Part shown: positions 50,460-60,086 of the stretch, piece after piece | Numbering within the stretch: position 1 is the stretch's first letter | Layout: every line of letters starts with the position of its first letter | Source: CAVRTM01 sp963696105 | Lineage (GTDB): Bacteria; Actinomycetota; Actinomycetes; Actinomycetales; Dermatophilaceae | Reading direction: 5' to 3' | Assembly: GCA_963696105.1 (NCBI GenBank) | Contig: CAVOIP010000005.1 | Coordinates: 620,001-684,000, forward strand | Length of the DNA stretch: 64,000 nucleotides | Made by a program: the position numbers and the translations under genes | Notes under the pieces: model-generated | Told to the model about the DNA's origin: nothing | The model's database searches: none | What the model saw: the letters and a program-made list of their open reading frames with translations, nothing else

Positions 50460-51221
50460 ATGGCCAGCACCAACGGGCAGGGGACGATCGGGGCCCAGCA
50501 CCTGGGACTGCGCGACCAGGTCCTGAGCGAGCTGAGGCAGCGCATCGTCAACGGCGACTACCCGCCGGGCGAGCGCCTGACCGAGGACCGGCTGGCGGCG
50601 GACTTCGGGGTGTCGCGCAACCCCGTCCGCGAGGCGTTGCGCATCGTGGCCACCGAGGGCTTCGTGGAGATGGTGCCCCGTCGCGGGGCCTTCGTGGCCA
50701 CCCCCGACGAGTCCACGATCGCCGACATGTTCGCCGTCCGTGAGCGGCTGGAGACGCTGGCCGCCCGGCTGGCCGCCGAACGGGCCACGCCCGCCGACGT
50801 AGCCGACCTGCGCGCCCTGCTGGAGGCGGCCCGGGAGGCCACCGAGCGGGTCGACTTCTCCCGGGTCGCTGAGCTGAACAGTGAGCTGCACCTGCGCGTC
50901 ATCGCGATCAGCGGCAACCGGTGGCTGTCGGCGATCTCCAGCGCGCTCTACCTGCACGTGCACTGGGTGTTCCGCATCGGTGCCGCGCACCGGGCGCCGC
51001 ACTCCTGGGTCGAGCACATCCGCCTGGTCGACGCCATCGAGGCCGGCGACGCCGACGCGGCCGAGGCCGCGGCCGGCGCCCACGTGCACGCTGCGGGCGT
51101 CGCCGCGCTGGACCGGGTCGAGGACCAGCCCGAGGACCGCACCGCCGGTGCGCCCGCGGAGGCCGGCGCGCCCGCGGACGCCGCCGGGCACAGCCGACCT
51201 CGCGAACACGGCGGGCACTGA
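50460..51221 (+). CDS. GntR-family regulator, FCD subfamily
   Basis: The 253-residue protein has a winged helix (LRDQVLSELRQRIVNGDYPPG, LAADFGVSRNPVREALRIV) and an FCD domain (MFAVRERLETLAARLAAE, ELNSELHLRVIAISGN, HIRLVDAIEAGDADAAE). The C-terminal 30 residues are Ala/Glu/Pro-rich. ATG 50460 is preceded by GGAGGAGGG. Divergence from lldP suggests a response to lactate or a related acid, but the ligand is not known. It converges with the GGT gene. Confidence 0.9.
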   Translation: MASTNGQGTIGAQHLGLRDQVLSELRQRIVNGDYPPGERLTEDRLAADFGVSRNPVREALRIVATEGFVEMVPRRGAFVATPDESTIADMFAVRERLETLAARLAAERATPADVADLRALLEAAREATERVDFSRVAELNSELHLRVIAISGNRWLSAISSALYLHVHWVFRIGAAHRAPHSWVEHIRLVDAIEAGDADAAEAAAGAHVHAAGVAALDRVEDQPEDRTAGAPAEAGAPADAAGHSRPREHGGH

Positions 51222-51249
51222 CGGCACCGCGGGGCACGGACGGTCGCGG

Positions 51250-53048
51250 TCAGCGCCCGGTGGCATAGCCCTGCATCCCGCGCGGGTTCGCCCCGGCGGC
51301 GAGCATCCCGGTCTCCGGGTCGCGGCTGACCGCGCACATCCGGCCGAGCGTCCAGGCCCCGGACAGCCGCACGTCGTGGCCCGCGCCCGTCGAGCTCCTG
51401 GACGACGTCGTCCCCGACCCGGTCCTCGACCACGAGCACGGCCGGCTCGATGTCGCGCGGGTAGAACGAGCCCGGGAAGCTGGTGCGTGTGCCACATCGG
51501 GGCGTCGATCGCCTCCTGCAGGGACTGGCCACCGACCAGGTGCCGCAGCAGGAACAGCAGCTGCCACTGGTCCTGCTGGTCGCCGCCAGGGGACCCGCAG
51601 GCGAGCACCGGCTCGCCGTCGCGGTGCACGAGCGTCGGGGTGAGGGTCGTCCGCGGCCGACGCCCGGGGGCCAGCGAGGACGCCAGCCCCTCCTCGAGCC
51701 AGAACATCTGCATCCGGCTGCCCAGGCAGAAGCCCAGCTCCGGGATCGTCGGGCGAGCTCTGCAGCCAGCCGCCGCTCGGGGTGGCCGAGACCATGTTGC
51801 CCCAGCGGTCGACGACGTCGACGTGGCACGTGTCGCCCCGCGTCACGCCGTCCGGTGCCACCGTCGGCTCCCCCGTCGTCGGGTCCGGCGGGCGCCGCCG
51901 CCCGGCGCGCCTGGTCCAGCACGTACGCCGGGAGCCGCGGCTCGCGCCCGTCCGGACGCCCCGGACGCAGCCTCCCGGGAGGCACGCTCCCCCACCAGCG
52001 CGGCCCGCTCCGCGGCGTACGCCGGGGAGAGCAGCGTCTTCAGCGGGGTGTCGGCCCCGTCGCCGTACCAGGCCTCACGGTCGGCGTACGACGAGCTTGA
52101 GCACCTCGGCGATGCCGTGGATGCCGTGTGCCGTCGAGGGGTCCAGCACCGACGGGTCGTCCAGGGCGTCGAGCACGGCCAGGCGTCTGCAGCAGCGCCG
52201 GGCCCTGGCCCCACGCCTGGGTCTTGGCGACCGAGAAGCCCTGCCAGTCATAGGTGGCCGGCTCCTCCCAGCGCCGCGGAGTAGGCCGCCATGTCCTCGC
52301 CGGTGACCAGGCCGGCGTGGGCCTCGCCGCTGGAGTCGCGGAACGGGCGCCGCGAGAACGCGTCGACCGCATCGGCCACGAAGCCCTGGCTCCAGGCGCG
52401 CCGCGCCGCTTCGATCTGCGCGACACGGTCGGCACCGGCGGCCCGGCCCTCGTCGACCAGGCGTTGCAAGGTCCGGGCGTACGCCGGGTTGGTGAACAGG
52501 CTCCCGGGCCGGGGCGCCCCGCCGTCCCGGAGCCACACCTCGGCCGAGGTGACCCAGTCCTGCTCGAACAGCTCCTGCACGCCCGCGACCGTCGCGCTGA
52601 CCCGCTCGAGCAGCGGGTGCCCGCCGGCGGCGTAGCCGATCGCCGGCTCGAGCACCTGCTCCAGGGTGCAGGTGCCGTGGTCGCGCAGCATCAGCAGCCA
52701 GGCGTCGACGGCACCGGGGACGCAGGCAGCCAGCGGCCCGGAGCCGGGCACGAGGTCGATGCCGAGCGAGGTGAAGTGCTCGATGGTGGCACCCGCCGGC
52801 GCCGGCCCCTGGCCGGCCAGCACGCGGGGCGCCGGGTCCTTCGCGGTGGCGATGACGGCCGGCACCTCGCCGCCGGGGCCGTTGAGGTGCGGCTCGACGA
52901 CGTGCAGGACGAAGCCGGCGGTCACCGCCGCGTCGAACGCGTTGCCGCCCAGCTCCAGCATGCGCATGGCCGACTGCGACGCGATCCAGTGCGTCGAGGA
53001 CACCATCCCGAAGGTGCCCTGCAGCGTCGGTCGGGTCGTGAAGGTCAT
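51250..53048 (-). pseudogene. ggt: Gamma-glutamyltransferase-type Ntn hydrolase, about eight frameshifts
   Basis: The start (GTFGMVSSTHWIASQSAMRML, GGNAFDAAVTAGFVLHVVEP, LNGPGGEVP) is in the frame from ATG 53048 and continues to about 52270. The remaining family segments lie in alternating frames: AVLDALDDPSV, RGDTCHVDVVDRWGNMVSAT (with the Thr that should become the new N-terminus), VHRDGEPVLACGSPGGD and GRMCAVSRDPETGMLAAGANPRGMQGYATG at the stop. Breaks are near 52269, 52190, 52092, 51945, 51900, 51757, 51487 and 51385, mostly single extra bases. The corrected length is about 597 residues. No signal peptide is seen, unlike periplasmic GGT. It is the last gene of the peptide ABC operon (ATGA overlap). 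Confidence 0.8.
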
Positions 53049-54080
53049 GCGGTGCTCCCAGCGTTGTCGGTGGTGCGGACGTCCGGTCCGGTGCCGTCGG
53101 GCGACACCAGGTGGCACGAGGCGGCGCCGTCGCCGATGTGCCGCAGCACGGGGACCTCGGTGACGCATCGGTCGAAGGCCAGCGGGCAGCGGGTGTGGAA
53201 CCGGCACCCCGACGGCGGGTCGAGGGCCGACGGCAGGTCGTCGCCGAGCAGGACGGCCTGGCGGGCACGCTGCCGCGGCGGGTCGGCGATCGGGGCAGCA
53301 GCCAGCAGCGCCTGCGTGTAGGGGTGCGCCGGTCGCGCGAACATCCTTTCACGAGAGCCCTGCTCGACAGAGCTGACCGAGGTACATCACGGCGATGTCG
53401 TCGGCGAGGTACTCCACGGCAGACAGGTCGTGGGTGATGAACAGGCAGGCGAAGCCCATGTCCCGCTGCAGGTCGGCGAGCAGGTTCAGCACCGACGCCT
53501 GCACCGACACGTCGAGGGCACTGGTCGGCTCGTCCGCCACCAGCAGCGAGGGTGAGGACACCAGCGCCCGCGCGATGCTGACGCGCTGGCGCTGGCCGCC
53601 GGAGAGCTCGTGCGGGTAGCGGCGCGCGACCTCGGCCCGCAGGCCCACGCGGCCGAGCTCCTCGGCCACCTTGGCCTGGAGGTCGCGGCGCGACAGCCGG
53701 CCGGGCTGCAGCCGCAGCGGTTCGGCCACCACGTCGCCCACCAGCATCCGCGGGTCGAGGGAGCCGGCCGGGTCCTGGAAGACGATGGACACGTCCCGGC
53801 TGTGCTGGCGCATCTGGCGACGGGACAGGTGGGTGACGTCGGCGCCGTTGAGCCGGACCGTGCCGCCCGTCGGCTCGAGCAGGCGCACGATGCACCGCCC
53901 GACCGTGGACTTGCCCGAGCCGCTCTCGCCGACCAGGGCCATGACCTGCCCCCGGTGCAGCTGCAGCGACACCCCGTCGACCGCGCGGACGGCACCGAAG
54001 TGCATGACCAGGTCCTCCAGCTCGAGAACGACGTCGTCCGCGTCGCCCCCGGTCCGCGCCTGCCGGCTGTTGGCACTCAT
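53045..54080 (-). pseudogene. oppF: Oligopeptide ABC transporter ATPase (OppF type), one frameshift
   Basis: The ATPase has Walker A ALVGESGSGKST, Q-loop FQDPAGSLDPRM, signature LSGGQRQRVSIARAL and Walker B LLVADEPTSALD. The normal C-terminal oligopeptide-ABC extension ([33 protein letters not shown]) is in another frame ending at 53045. Removing one T near 53367 gives [18 protein letters not shown] and a protein of about 344 residues. It starts at ATG 54080 overlapping oppD and ends overlapping ggt. Confidence 0.86.
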
Positions 54081-55198
54081 CTGATGATCTCCTGCACGTC
54101 GTCGTCAGCGGCGGACCGGTCCACCACGGTGCCCGGCGCCCCGACCGGGTGCCAGCAGGCCGCGAGGTGGTCCGTGGGCGGGATGCCGGCGCGCTCCCCG
54201 ACCTCCGGCATGCCGAGCGGCAGCGGGCCCGAGGTCAGCGGGGGCGCCACCGAGAGGCACTGCGTGTCGGCGGCGGGGCAGCGCTCGGCGAACGTGCACG
54301 CGTCCGGCTGTGAGGTGAGGACCGGTACCAGGCCGGGGATCTCCTGCAGCCGGTCCGTCCCCGCGTGACGACCGGGCGCCGGCGAGGCCGACAGCAGCCC
54401 AGCGGTGTAGTGGTGCTGGGGACGGGCGAACAGCTCGTCGACCCCGGCCCGCTCGACCACGCGCCCGGCGTACATCACCACCACCCGGTCGGCGACGTCG
54501 GCGATGACGCCGAGGTCGTGGGTGATGACGAGGATGCTCGTGCCGAGCCGGTCCCGCAGGTCGCGCAGCACGTTGAGGATGCCCGCCTGGACGGTGACAT
54601 CCAGCGCGGTGGTCGGCTCGTCGGCGACCAGCACCTTCGGCTGGCATGCCACCGCCATGGCGATCATGACGCGCTGCCGCATGCCGCCGGACAGCTGGTG
54701 GGGGTAGTTGCCGACCCGCTGCTCGGCGGAGGGGATCCCGACGAGCTTGAGCAGCTCCACGGCCCGCTCCTTGGCCTGCCTGCGGCCCAGGCCCTCGTGG
54801 ACCTGGAGCACCTCGCCGATCTGCCGGCCCACGGTGAGGACGGGGTTCAGCGAGCTCATCGGCTCCTGGAAGATGTAGGCGATGTCCTTGCCGCGGGCGG
54901 CCCGCAGCGTCGCGTCCTTGGCGCCGATGAGCTCGGTGCCCTCGAGCCGGGCCGAGCCGCCGACGCGTGCGCTGCGCGGCAGGAGCCCGGCCAGGCTCAT
55001 CGCCGTCACGCTCTTGCCGCACCCGGACTCGCCGACGATGCCGACGATCTCGCCGGGCGCGAGGCTCAGGTCGACCTTGTCGACCGCCGAGACGGTGCCG
55101 GTCTCCGTCGCGAAGGAGACCGTCAGGCCGCGGACGTCGAGCACCGGCCGACCTTCGGGGTCGGTGTCCTGCAGCTGTGCCGTGGTCGCCGTGGTCAC
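54077..55198 (-). CDS. oppD: Oligopeptide ABC transporter ATPase (OppD type)
   Basis: This 373-residue protein powers peptide import with OppF. It shows Walker [14 protein letters not shown]-loop [12 protein letters not shown], signature [14 protein letters not shown] and Walker [12 protein letters not shown]. The C-terminal extension has a cysteine motif ([14 protein letters not shown]) typical of oligopeptide ATPases that carry an iron-sulfur cluster. It starts at GTG 55198, overlapping oppC. Confidence 0.93.
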   Translation of the reverse strand: MTTATTAQLQDTDPEGRPVLDVRGLTVSFATETGTVSAVDKVDLSLAPGEIVGIVGESGCGKSVTAMSLAGLLPRSARVGGSARLEGTELIGAKDATLRAARGKDIAYIFQEPMSSLNPVLTVGRQIGEVLQVHEGLGRRQAKERAVELLKLVGIPSAEQRVGNYPHQLSGGMRQRVMIAMAVACQPKVLVADEPTTALDVTVQAGILNVLRDLRDRLGTSILVITHDLGVIADVADRVVVMYAGRVVERAGVDELFARPQHHYTAGLLSASPAPGRHAGTDRLQEIPGLVPVLTSQPDACTFAERCPAADTQCLSVAPPLTSGPLPLGMPEVGERAGIPPTDHLAACWHPVGAPGTVVDRSAADDDVQEIIR

Positions 55199-56090
55199 TG
55201 TCGGCTCGCCTTCGGGTCGAGTGCGTCGCGCAGGCTGTCGCCGAACACGTTGAACGCCAAGGCAATCAGCATGATCGCGAGTCCCGGCAGGATCGCCGCC
55301 CACGGCGCGCGCGCCGCGAACTGCTGCGCCGTGGCGAGCATGGTGCCGAGGCTGGGGGCGGGCGGCTGGATGCCGAGCCCGAGGAAGGACAGGACCGCCT
55401 CACCGAGGATGGCTGCCGGGATCGCCACGGTGGCCTGCACGAGGATCACCGACGAGGCGTTGGGCAGCACGTGCCGGGCCAGCACCCACAGGTCGCCCGC
55501 ACCGTCGACGACCGCGGCAGAGACGAAGTCGAGCGACTTCAGCCGCAGCGTGTCCGAGCGCACCACCCGGATGACACCGGGGATCTGCGCGATGCCGATG
55601 GCCATCGCGGCGTTACCGAGGCTTGCACCACGGATGGCCGCGAGGCCGACCGCCAGGATGAGGAACGGGAACGCCAGCAGCAGGTCGGTGACCCGCGAGA
55701 TCAGCGCGTCCGCCTTGCGGAAGTAGCCCGCCGCCAGGCCGAGCGGTACGCCGATCAGCAGCGCCGTGGCCACGGCCAGGAGGCCGACCTCCAGCGACGC
55801 CCGCAGGCCGAGGATGATGCGGGACAGCACGTCACGGCCGAGGTCGTCCGTGCCGAGCAGGTGTCCCGGCGTACCAGGCGGTGCGAACGTGTTGGCGAAG
55901 TCGGTCTGCTCCGGGGCGTACGGCGCCAGCCAGGGCGCGAAGACCGCCACGAGCGTAGCGATCATCAGGACCGCGAAGCTGAGCACTGCCAACGGGTTCC
56001 GGCGAAGCCGCCGGATGACGCGGGACTGCCGCCCCGCCTCGCGGGGCGCCGGGACGGTGGCCGGGGCCGGGGCGGCTGGGTCGCGGTCAT
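55195..56090 (-). CDS. oppC: Oligopeptide ABC transporter permease (OppC type), probable N-terminal frameshift
   Basis: Six membrane segments and the permease motifs are clear: GHLLGTDDLGRDVLSRIILG and the EAA-type loop near LPNASSVILVQATVAIP. The frame as given has no good start upstream of TTG 55992, yet RVIRRLRRNPLAVLSFAV is the usual OppC N-terminal region. The ATG at 56090 overlaps the oppB stop (ATGA) and would read into it with one base added near 56075. I therefore extend the gene to 56090; the corrected length is about 298 residues. Confidence 0.86.
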
Positions 56091-57043
56091 GCTGCCTCCC
56101 CTCCCACGCGGATCCGTGGGTCGATCAGCGAGTAGAGAAGGTCGACCAGGAAGTTGATGACGATGTAGGCCGTGGCCGTGATCAGCACGACCCCCTGGAT
56201 CACCGGGTAGTCACGCTGGAACACCGCGTCGACCGTCATCTTCCCGAAGCCGGGCAGCCCGAAGATCTGCTCGGTCACCACGGCGCCGGAGATGAGGCCG
56301 CCGAGCTGCAGGCCGACGATCGTGACGACGACGATCAGGCTGTTGCGCAGGGCGTGCCGCCTGACCACCACGCCGCTGCGCAGGCCCTTGGCGCGGGCCG
56401 TGCGGACGTAGTCGGTCGAGAGCGACTCCAGCATCGACGAGCGCGTCTGCCGCATGATCACGGCGGCCAGGCCGGTGCCGAGGATGACCGCCGGCAGGAT
56501 GATGTGGCGCAGGTTCTCCACCGGGTCCTGCAGGAGCGGCACGAACCCCGACGCGGGGAAGATGCCGGTCGCCACCGCGAGGTAGAGGATCGCGATGAGC
56601 CCGAGCCAGAAGCTCGGCACCGAGAGCCCGAGCAGCGCCAGGGCGTTGGCCACCCACTCGGCGGGGCGCCCGCGCCGCACCGCGGCGACGATGCCGGCGC
56701 CCACGCCGAGCAGGGTGGCGAACGCGATCGCCAGGAGCGAGAGCTCGATCGTCACCGGCAGCGCGGTGCGCAGCATCGAGGTGACGGTGGCCCCGGTGCG
56801 GATCGAGATGCCCAGGTCACCGTGCAGCGCGTGGCTGACGAACCGCCAGAACTGCACGGGCAGCGACTGGTCCAGGCCGTACTGCTGTCGGATCGCCCTG
56901 AGCGTCTCCGGCGTGCGGTCCTCCCCGGCGAGGGCCAGGGCCGGGTCGCCGGGGAGGGCGCGCACACCGAGGAACACCACGATCGTCGCCAGCAGCAGCG
57001 TGAGGGCCGACTGCCAGGCACGGTTGAACAGGTATCGCCCCAC
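56087..57043 (-). CDS. oppB: Oligopeptide ABC transporter permease (OppB type)
   Basis: This 318-residue inner-membrane protein begins GRYLFNRAWQSALTLLLATIVV and has six helices with FLGVRALPGDPA, LLGLSVPSFWLGLIAILY and the EAA loop RTARAKGLRSGVVVRRHALRN. It forms the channel with OppC. It starts at GTG 57043, six bases after the substrate-binding protein gene. The length is normal. Confidence 0.94.
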   Translation of the reverse strand: MGRYLFNRAWQSALTLLLATIVVFLGVRALPGDPALALAGEDRTPETLRAIRQQYGLDQSLPVQFWRFVSHALHGDLGISIRTGATVTSMLRTALPVTIELSLLAIAFATLLGVGAGIVAAVRRGRPAEWVANALALLGLSVPSFWLGLIAILYLAVATGIFPASGFVPLLQDPVENLRHIILPAVILGTGLAAVIMRQTRSSMLESLSTDYVRTARAKGLRSGVVVRRHALRNSLIVVVTIVGLQLGGLISGAVVTEQIFGLPGFGKMTVDAVFQRDYPVIQGVVLITATAYIVINFLVDLLYSLIDPRIRVGGEAA

Positions 57044-57049
57044 GTCTGG

Positions 57050-58744
57050 TTACTTCCCGAAGCCGGCGAAGGCAACCCGGATCACGCCGTCCGGGAAGAC
57101 CTGGACGCCCTTGACCGTGTTGGACACACCTGTCAGGTTGCGCTGGCGGTACAGGTAGATCAGCGGGTCGTCCTGGTGCAGCTTGTCCACGGCCTGCGCG
57201 TAGAGCTGCTTGCGCTGGGCGAGGTCCTGGGACTCGCGGGCCTTGGTCAACAGCGCGTCCATCGCCTTGTCGTTGTAGCCGGCGACGTTCTGGCTGCCGC
57301 CGGTGCCCACGAAGTTGGTGATGTTGGCGTCGGGGTCGACCCGGCCGGACCAGCCCAGCTGCAGCAGCGAGAAGTCGCCCCGGTCCTGCTGGTCCAGCAG
57401 GGCGGCGTACTCCACCGGCTTGATCTTCAGGTCGAAGCCGCCGTCCTTGACCATCGACTGCAGTGCCTGGGCCAGGCGCAGGCTGTCGGGGTTGTTGGAG
57501 GTGATCATGGTGATCGGGAACGGCGTCTTGACCCCGGCCTCGCTGAGCAGCTGCTTGGCCTTGGCCGGGTCGTGTGCGGTGCACTTCTGCACCTCGGGGG
57601 TGCTGAACTCGCTCTGCGGCGCGATCGGTGAGCAGGCCACGGTGTTGAGGTCGTTGAAGATGACCTTGACCAGGCCGGCCCGGTCGACGGCGTACTCGAA
57701 CGCCTGACGGATCCTCGGGTCCTTGGCCTCCGGGCGGTTGATCGTGCCCGCCGGCGTGCCGACGCCGTTGGTGTTGCCGACGTTGAAGGTGACGCCCTGG
57801 TAGCCGAGGGACTTGGACTGCAGGACGGTCAGCGACGACTCCTTCTTCAGCGCCGGCACGTCCTGCGCCGACAGGGAGTCGGCCACCTGGACGTCACCCG
57901 AGCGGAGGTTGGCCGAGCGGATGGTGGCGTCGGTGATGATCCGGTAGGTGATCTTGTCCAGGTGCACCTTGGCGGCGTCGTAGTAGTTCGGGTCCTTGAC
58001 CAGCTCGATCGAGTTCTGCGGCACCCGCTTGGCCAGCTTGAACGGCCCGACGCACACCGGGGCGGTGGCGAAGTTCTTCCCCAGCGCCTTGGTCGCCTTG
58101 GGGCTGAGGATCATCCCGGCCCGGTCGGCGAGCGCGGCGGTCAGCGGGGCGAACGGCGTCTTGAGCTTGACCACGACGGTCTTCGCGTCCGGCGCCTCGA
58201 CGCTCGTGATGGGCCCCAGCTCGCTCTTGCGGCCGGAGCCGTCGAGCGTGAGGTTGCGCTCGAACGTCGCCTTGACCGCCGCCGCGTCGAACGGCGTGCC
58301 GTCGGCGAACTTCACGCCCTCGCGCACCGGGATGGTGACGGTCCTGCCACCGTCGGAGATCTTGGGCAGGCCCGTGGCCAGCTGCGGCACGACCCGGGCC
58401 GACTGGTCGACGTCGTACAGCTTCTCGCACATGGCGTTGAAGACGTAGCGCGAGTAGAGGCTGCGCGACAGCGTCGGGTCGAGCTGGTCCGGCTCGGCCG
58501 AGAGCGCCATGACCAGCGTGCCGCCGTTCTTGACCTGGTCGGCCGAGGCCGGCGTGCCGAACGAGTCGGCGTCCGCCGACCCGCTGGCCGAGGCCGATCC
58601 CCCGGCGCCCGCGCCGCTGCCGTTCTGCGCCGGGGTGACCGCGGAGCAGCCGGCCGCGAGGAACCCGACGGCGGCGACCGCCCCCACAGTCAGGCCACGT
58701 CGCGTCGTGCCCGGTCGCGAGCCTCGAATTGCCCGGAATGTCAT
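57050..58744 (-). CDS. oppA: Peptide/nickel-type ABC substrate-binding lipoprotein
   Basis: The 564-residue protein (SBP family 5) has a lipoprotein signal ending FLAAGC (Cys33), a Ser/Ala/Gly linker and the family core: GGTLVMALSAEPDQLDPTLS, VREGVKFADGTPFDAAAVK, YQGVTFNVGN and DPRIRQAFEYAVDR. It captures peptides outside the membrane. First gene of the operon oppA-B-C-D-F-ggt. The TGTATACA operator lies about 45 bases before its ATG. The actual peptide substrate is not known. Confidence 0.93.
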   Translation of the reverse strand: MTFRAIRGSRPGTTRRGLTVGAVAAVGFLAAGCSAVTPAQNGSGAGAGGSASASGSADADSFGTPASADQVKNGGTLVMALSAEPDQLDPTLSRSLYSRYVFNAMCEKLYDVDQSARVVPQLATGLPKISDGGRTVTIPVREGVKFADGTPFDAAAVKATFERNLTLDGSGRKSELGPITSVEAPDAKTVVVKLKTPFAPLTAALADRAGMILSPKATKALGKNFATAPVCVGPFKLAKRVPQNSIELVKDPNYYDAAKVHLDKITYRIITDATIRSANLRSGDVQVADSLSAQDVPALKKESSLTVLQSKSLGYQGVTFNVGNTNGVGTPAGTINRPEAKDPRIRQAFEYAVDRAGLVKVIFNDLNTVACSPIAPQSEFSTPEVQKCTAHDPAKAKQLLSEAGVKTPFPITMITSNNPDSLRLAQALQSMVKDGGFDLKIKPVEYAALLDQQDRGDFSLLQLGWSGRVDPDANITNFVGTGGSQNVAGYNDKAMDALLTKARESQDLAQRKQLYAQAVDKLHQDDPLIYLYRQRNLTGVSNTVKGVQVFPDGVIRVAFAGFGK

Positions 58745-58787
58745 GGAGATCTCCCATCGGGGGGTACTGGTTGGCGCGAGCGTACCT

Positions 58788-58795
58788 TGTATACA
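58788..58795. promoter_or_regulatory. GTATAC-core operator upstream of oppA
   Basis: TGTATACA is a perfect palindrome within CCTTGTATACAGG, about 45 bases before the oppA start codon. It shares the GTATAC core with the palindrome between lldP and gntR at 50402, suggesting control by the same GntR regulator. Confidence 0.5.
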
Positions 58796-58843
58796 GGATC
58801 CCGCGATAGGCCGAAATGCAATGTTTACAAGCCGAGACCGGGT

Positions 58844-59110
58844 TCAGCGCGCGACGACCGTCAGGGTCCTCAGCGCCGGGTCCGCGGCGTAGACAGTCCC
58901 GGTCGGCCATCTCCGGGGGCATGCCCGCCTCGAGCAGGTCCCGCTCGACGGCGTTGCCGTCCGCTCCCGTGCCACCCACCAGCGCCACGAGCCTCGTCGG
59001 GTCGACCTGCGCGCCGTCGAGAACGACGACGCCGGCGACCTCGCTGAGGCGGTCCCGGGCACAGCGCACGTGCGCGACGAGGCGACCGAGAAGCGCCGCC
59101 CCGGGCCCCC
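58844..59110 (-). pseudogene. Remnant of an Orn/Lys/Arg decarboxylase-like gene
   Basis: One frame reads VVVLDGAQVDPTRLVALVGGTGADGNAVERDLLEAGMPPEMADRD in consecutive segments, which resembles the stretch of ornithine/lysine/arginine decarboxylases after the PLP domain. It continues in another frame as TVYAADPALRTLTVVAR to a stop at 58844. The large N-terminal PLP domain is missing and the upstream DNA has no matching sequence, so this is a decayed fragment rather than a mere sequence error. It lies between oppA and the MerR regulator. Confidence 0.55.
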
Positions 59111-59154
59111 ACCGCCTCGGCCCCGCCGGCCTCGGCCCGGCAGCCGCGGGCGGG

Positions 59155-59961
59155 TCAGTCGGGCGCGCCGACGCCGTGCCGGGCGCAGTTGGCCACGATC
59201 GCGTCATGGACGTAGCGCGCCAGCCCCGGCGCCCGCTCCTCGTAGCCGCGACGGAACCGCGGGTCGTCGAGGTAGAGCTGCGCGAGCCCGCGGTGGATCT
59301 CGTGGGAGCAGTCGTAGAACCAGCGCACGATCTGGGCCCGGGCCTCCTCCGCCAGGTCCATCGCGACCTCGCTGCCGGGCGGCACTCCTGCGCGCAGGGC
59401 GGCCGCGAACGCCACCATGGTCGCCTCCCCCTCGGCCTTGACGCGCAGCCAGTCCTCCTTGCTGTACTGCGCGGTCCGGGCCGTCGACTGGGCCCAGGCA
59501 TCGCTGTCGCCCCACCGCCGCTCGGCCTCCTGCGCGTAGTCGTCGGAGAAGCCCTCGCCGAACAGCTCGCGCTGCTCCCGCCTCGTCAGCCGTGCCCCAC
59601 TCATCTGCTGCTCCAGTGCTCGGTCGATGGCCGTGACGAGATCGCGCATCTCCTCCAGCCGGGACGTGACCGCGGCGCGTTGACGACGAAGGTGCTCCGC
59701 GACGTCCGCAGCCGGGTCGTCGAGCAGGAGGGCGATCTCCTCCAGGGCGAACCCGAGCCGGCGGTAGACCACCACATGCTGCAGGCGCGTGACGTCGTCC
59801 TCGGTGTAGAGGCGGTAGCCCGCACTCGAACGCCGGCTGGGCACGAGCAGCCCGATCTCGTCGTAGTGGTGCAGCGTTCGCACCGTCAGGCCCAGGCGGC
59901 GGGCCAGCCGGCCCACGGTCAGCGTCCCCGCCGGGGCCGATGCCCTCGTCGTTGCGGTCAT
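59155..59961 (-). CDS. MerR-family regulator with TipAS-type ligand domain
   Basis: The 268-residue protein has a MerR DNA-binding head (LTVGRLARRLGLTVRTLHHYDEIGLL, YRLYTEDDVTRLQHVVVYRRLGF), a dimerisation helix and a C-terminal TipAS-like domain (RELFGEGFSDDYAQEAERRWGD, WLRVKAEGEATMVAF, FYDCSHEIHRGLAQLYLDD). TipAL binds thiopeptide antibiotics and activates its target promoters. The ligand of this protein is unknown. It starts at ATG 59961; the end of topA is 126 bases away. Confidence 0.9.
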   Translation of the reverse strand: MTATTRASAPAGTLTVGRLARRLGLTVRTLHHYDEIGLLVPSRRSSAGYRLYTEDDVTRLQHVVVYRRLGFALEEIALLLDDPAADVAEHLRRQRAAVTSRLEEMRDLVTAIDRALEQQMSGARLTRREQRELFGEGFSDDYAQEAERRWGDSDAWAQSTARTAQYSKEDWLRVKAEGEATMVAFAAALRAGVPPGSEVAMDLAEEARAQIVRWFYDCSHEIHRGLAQLYLDDPRFRRGYEERAPGLARYVHDAIVANCARHGVGAPD

Positions 59962-60086
59962 GGCACGACTATGGGCCCTGACACCGCGGGAGGGTCAACG
60001 CCCGGGGCTGCGCGCGCCTGCGGCCGCCGACGACGTACGGCGCGTGCCCCACCGGGGGGCACGCGCCGGACCAGGGAAAGCGGGGG

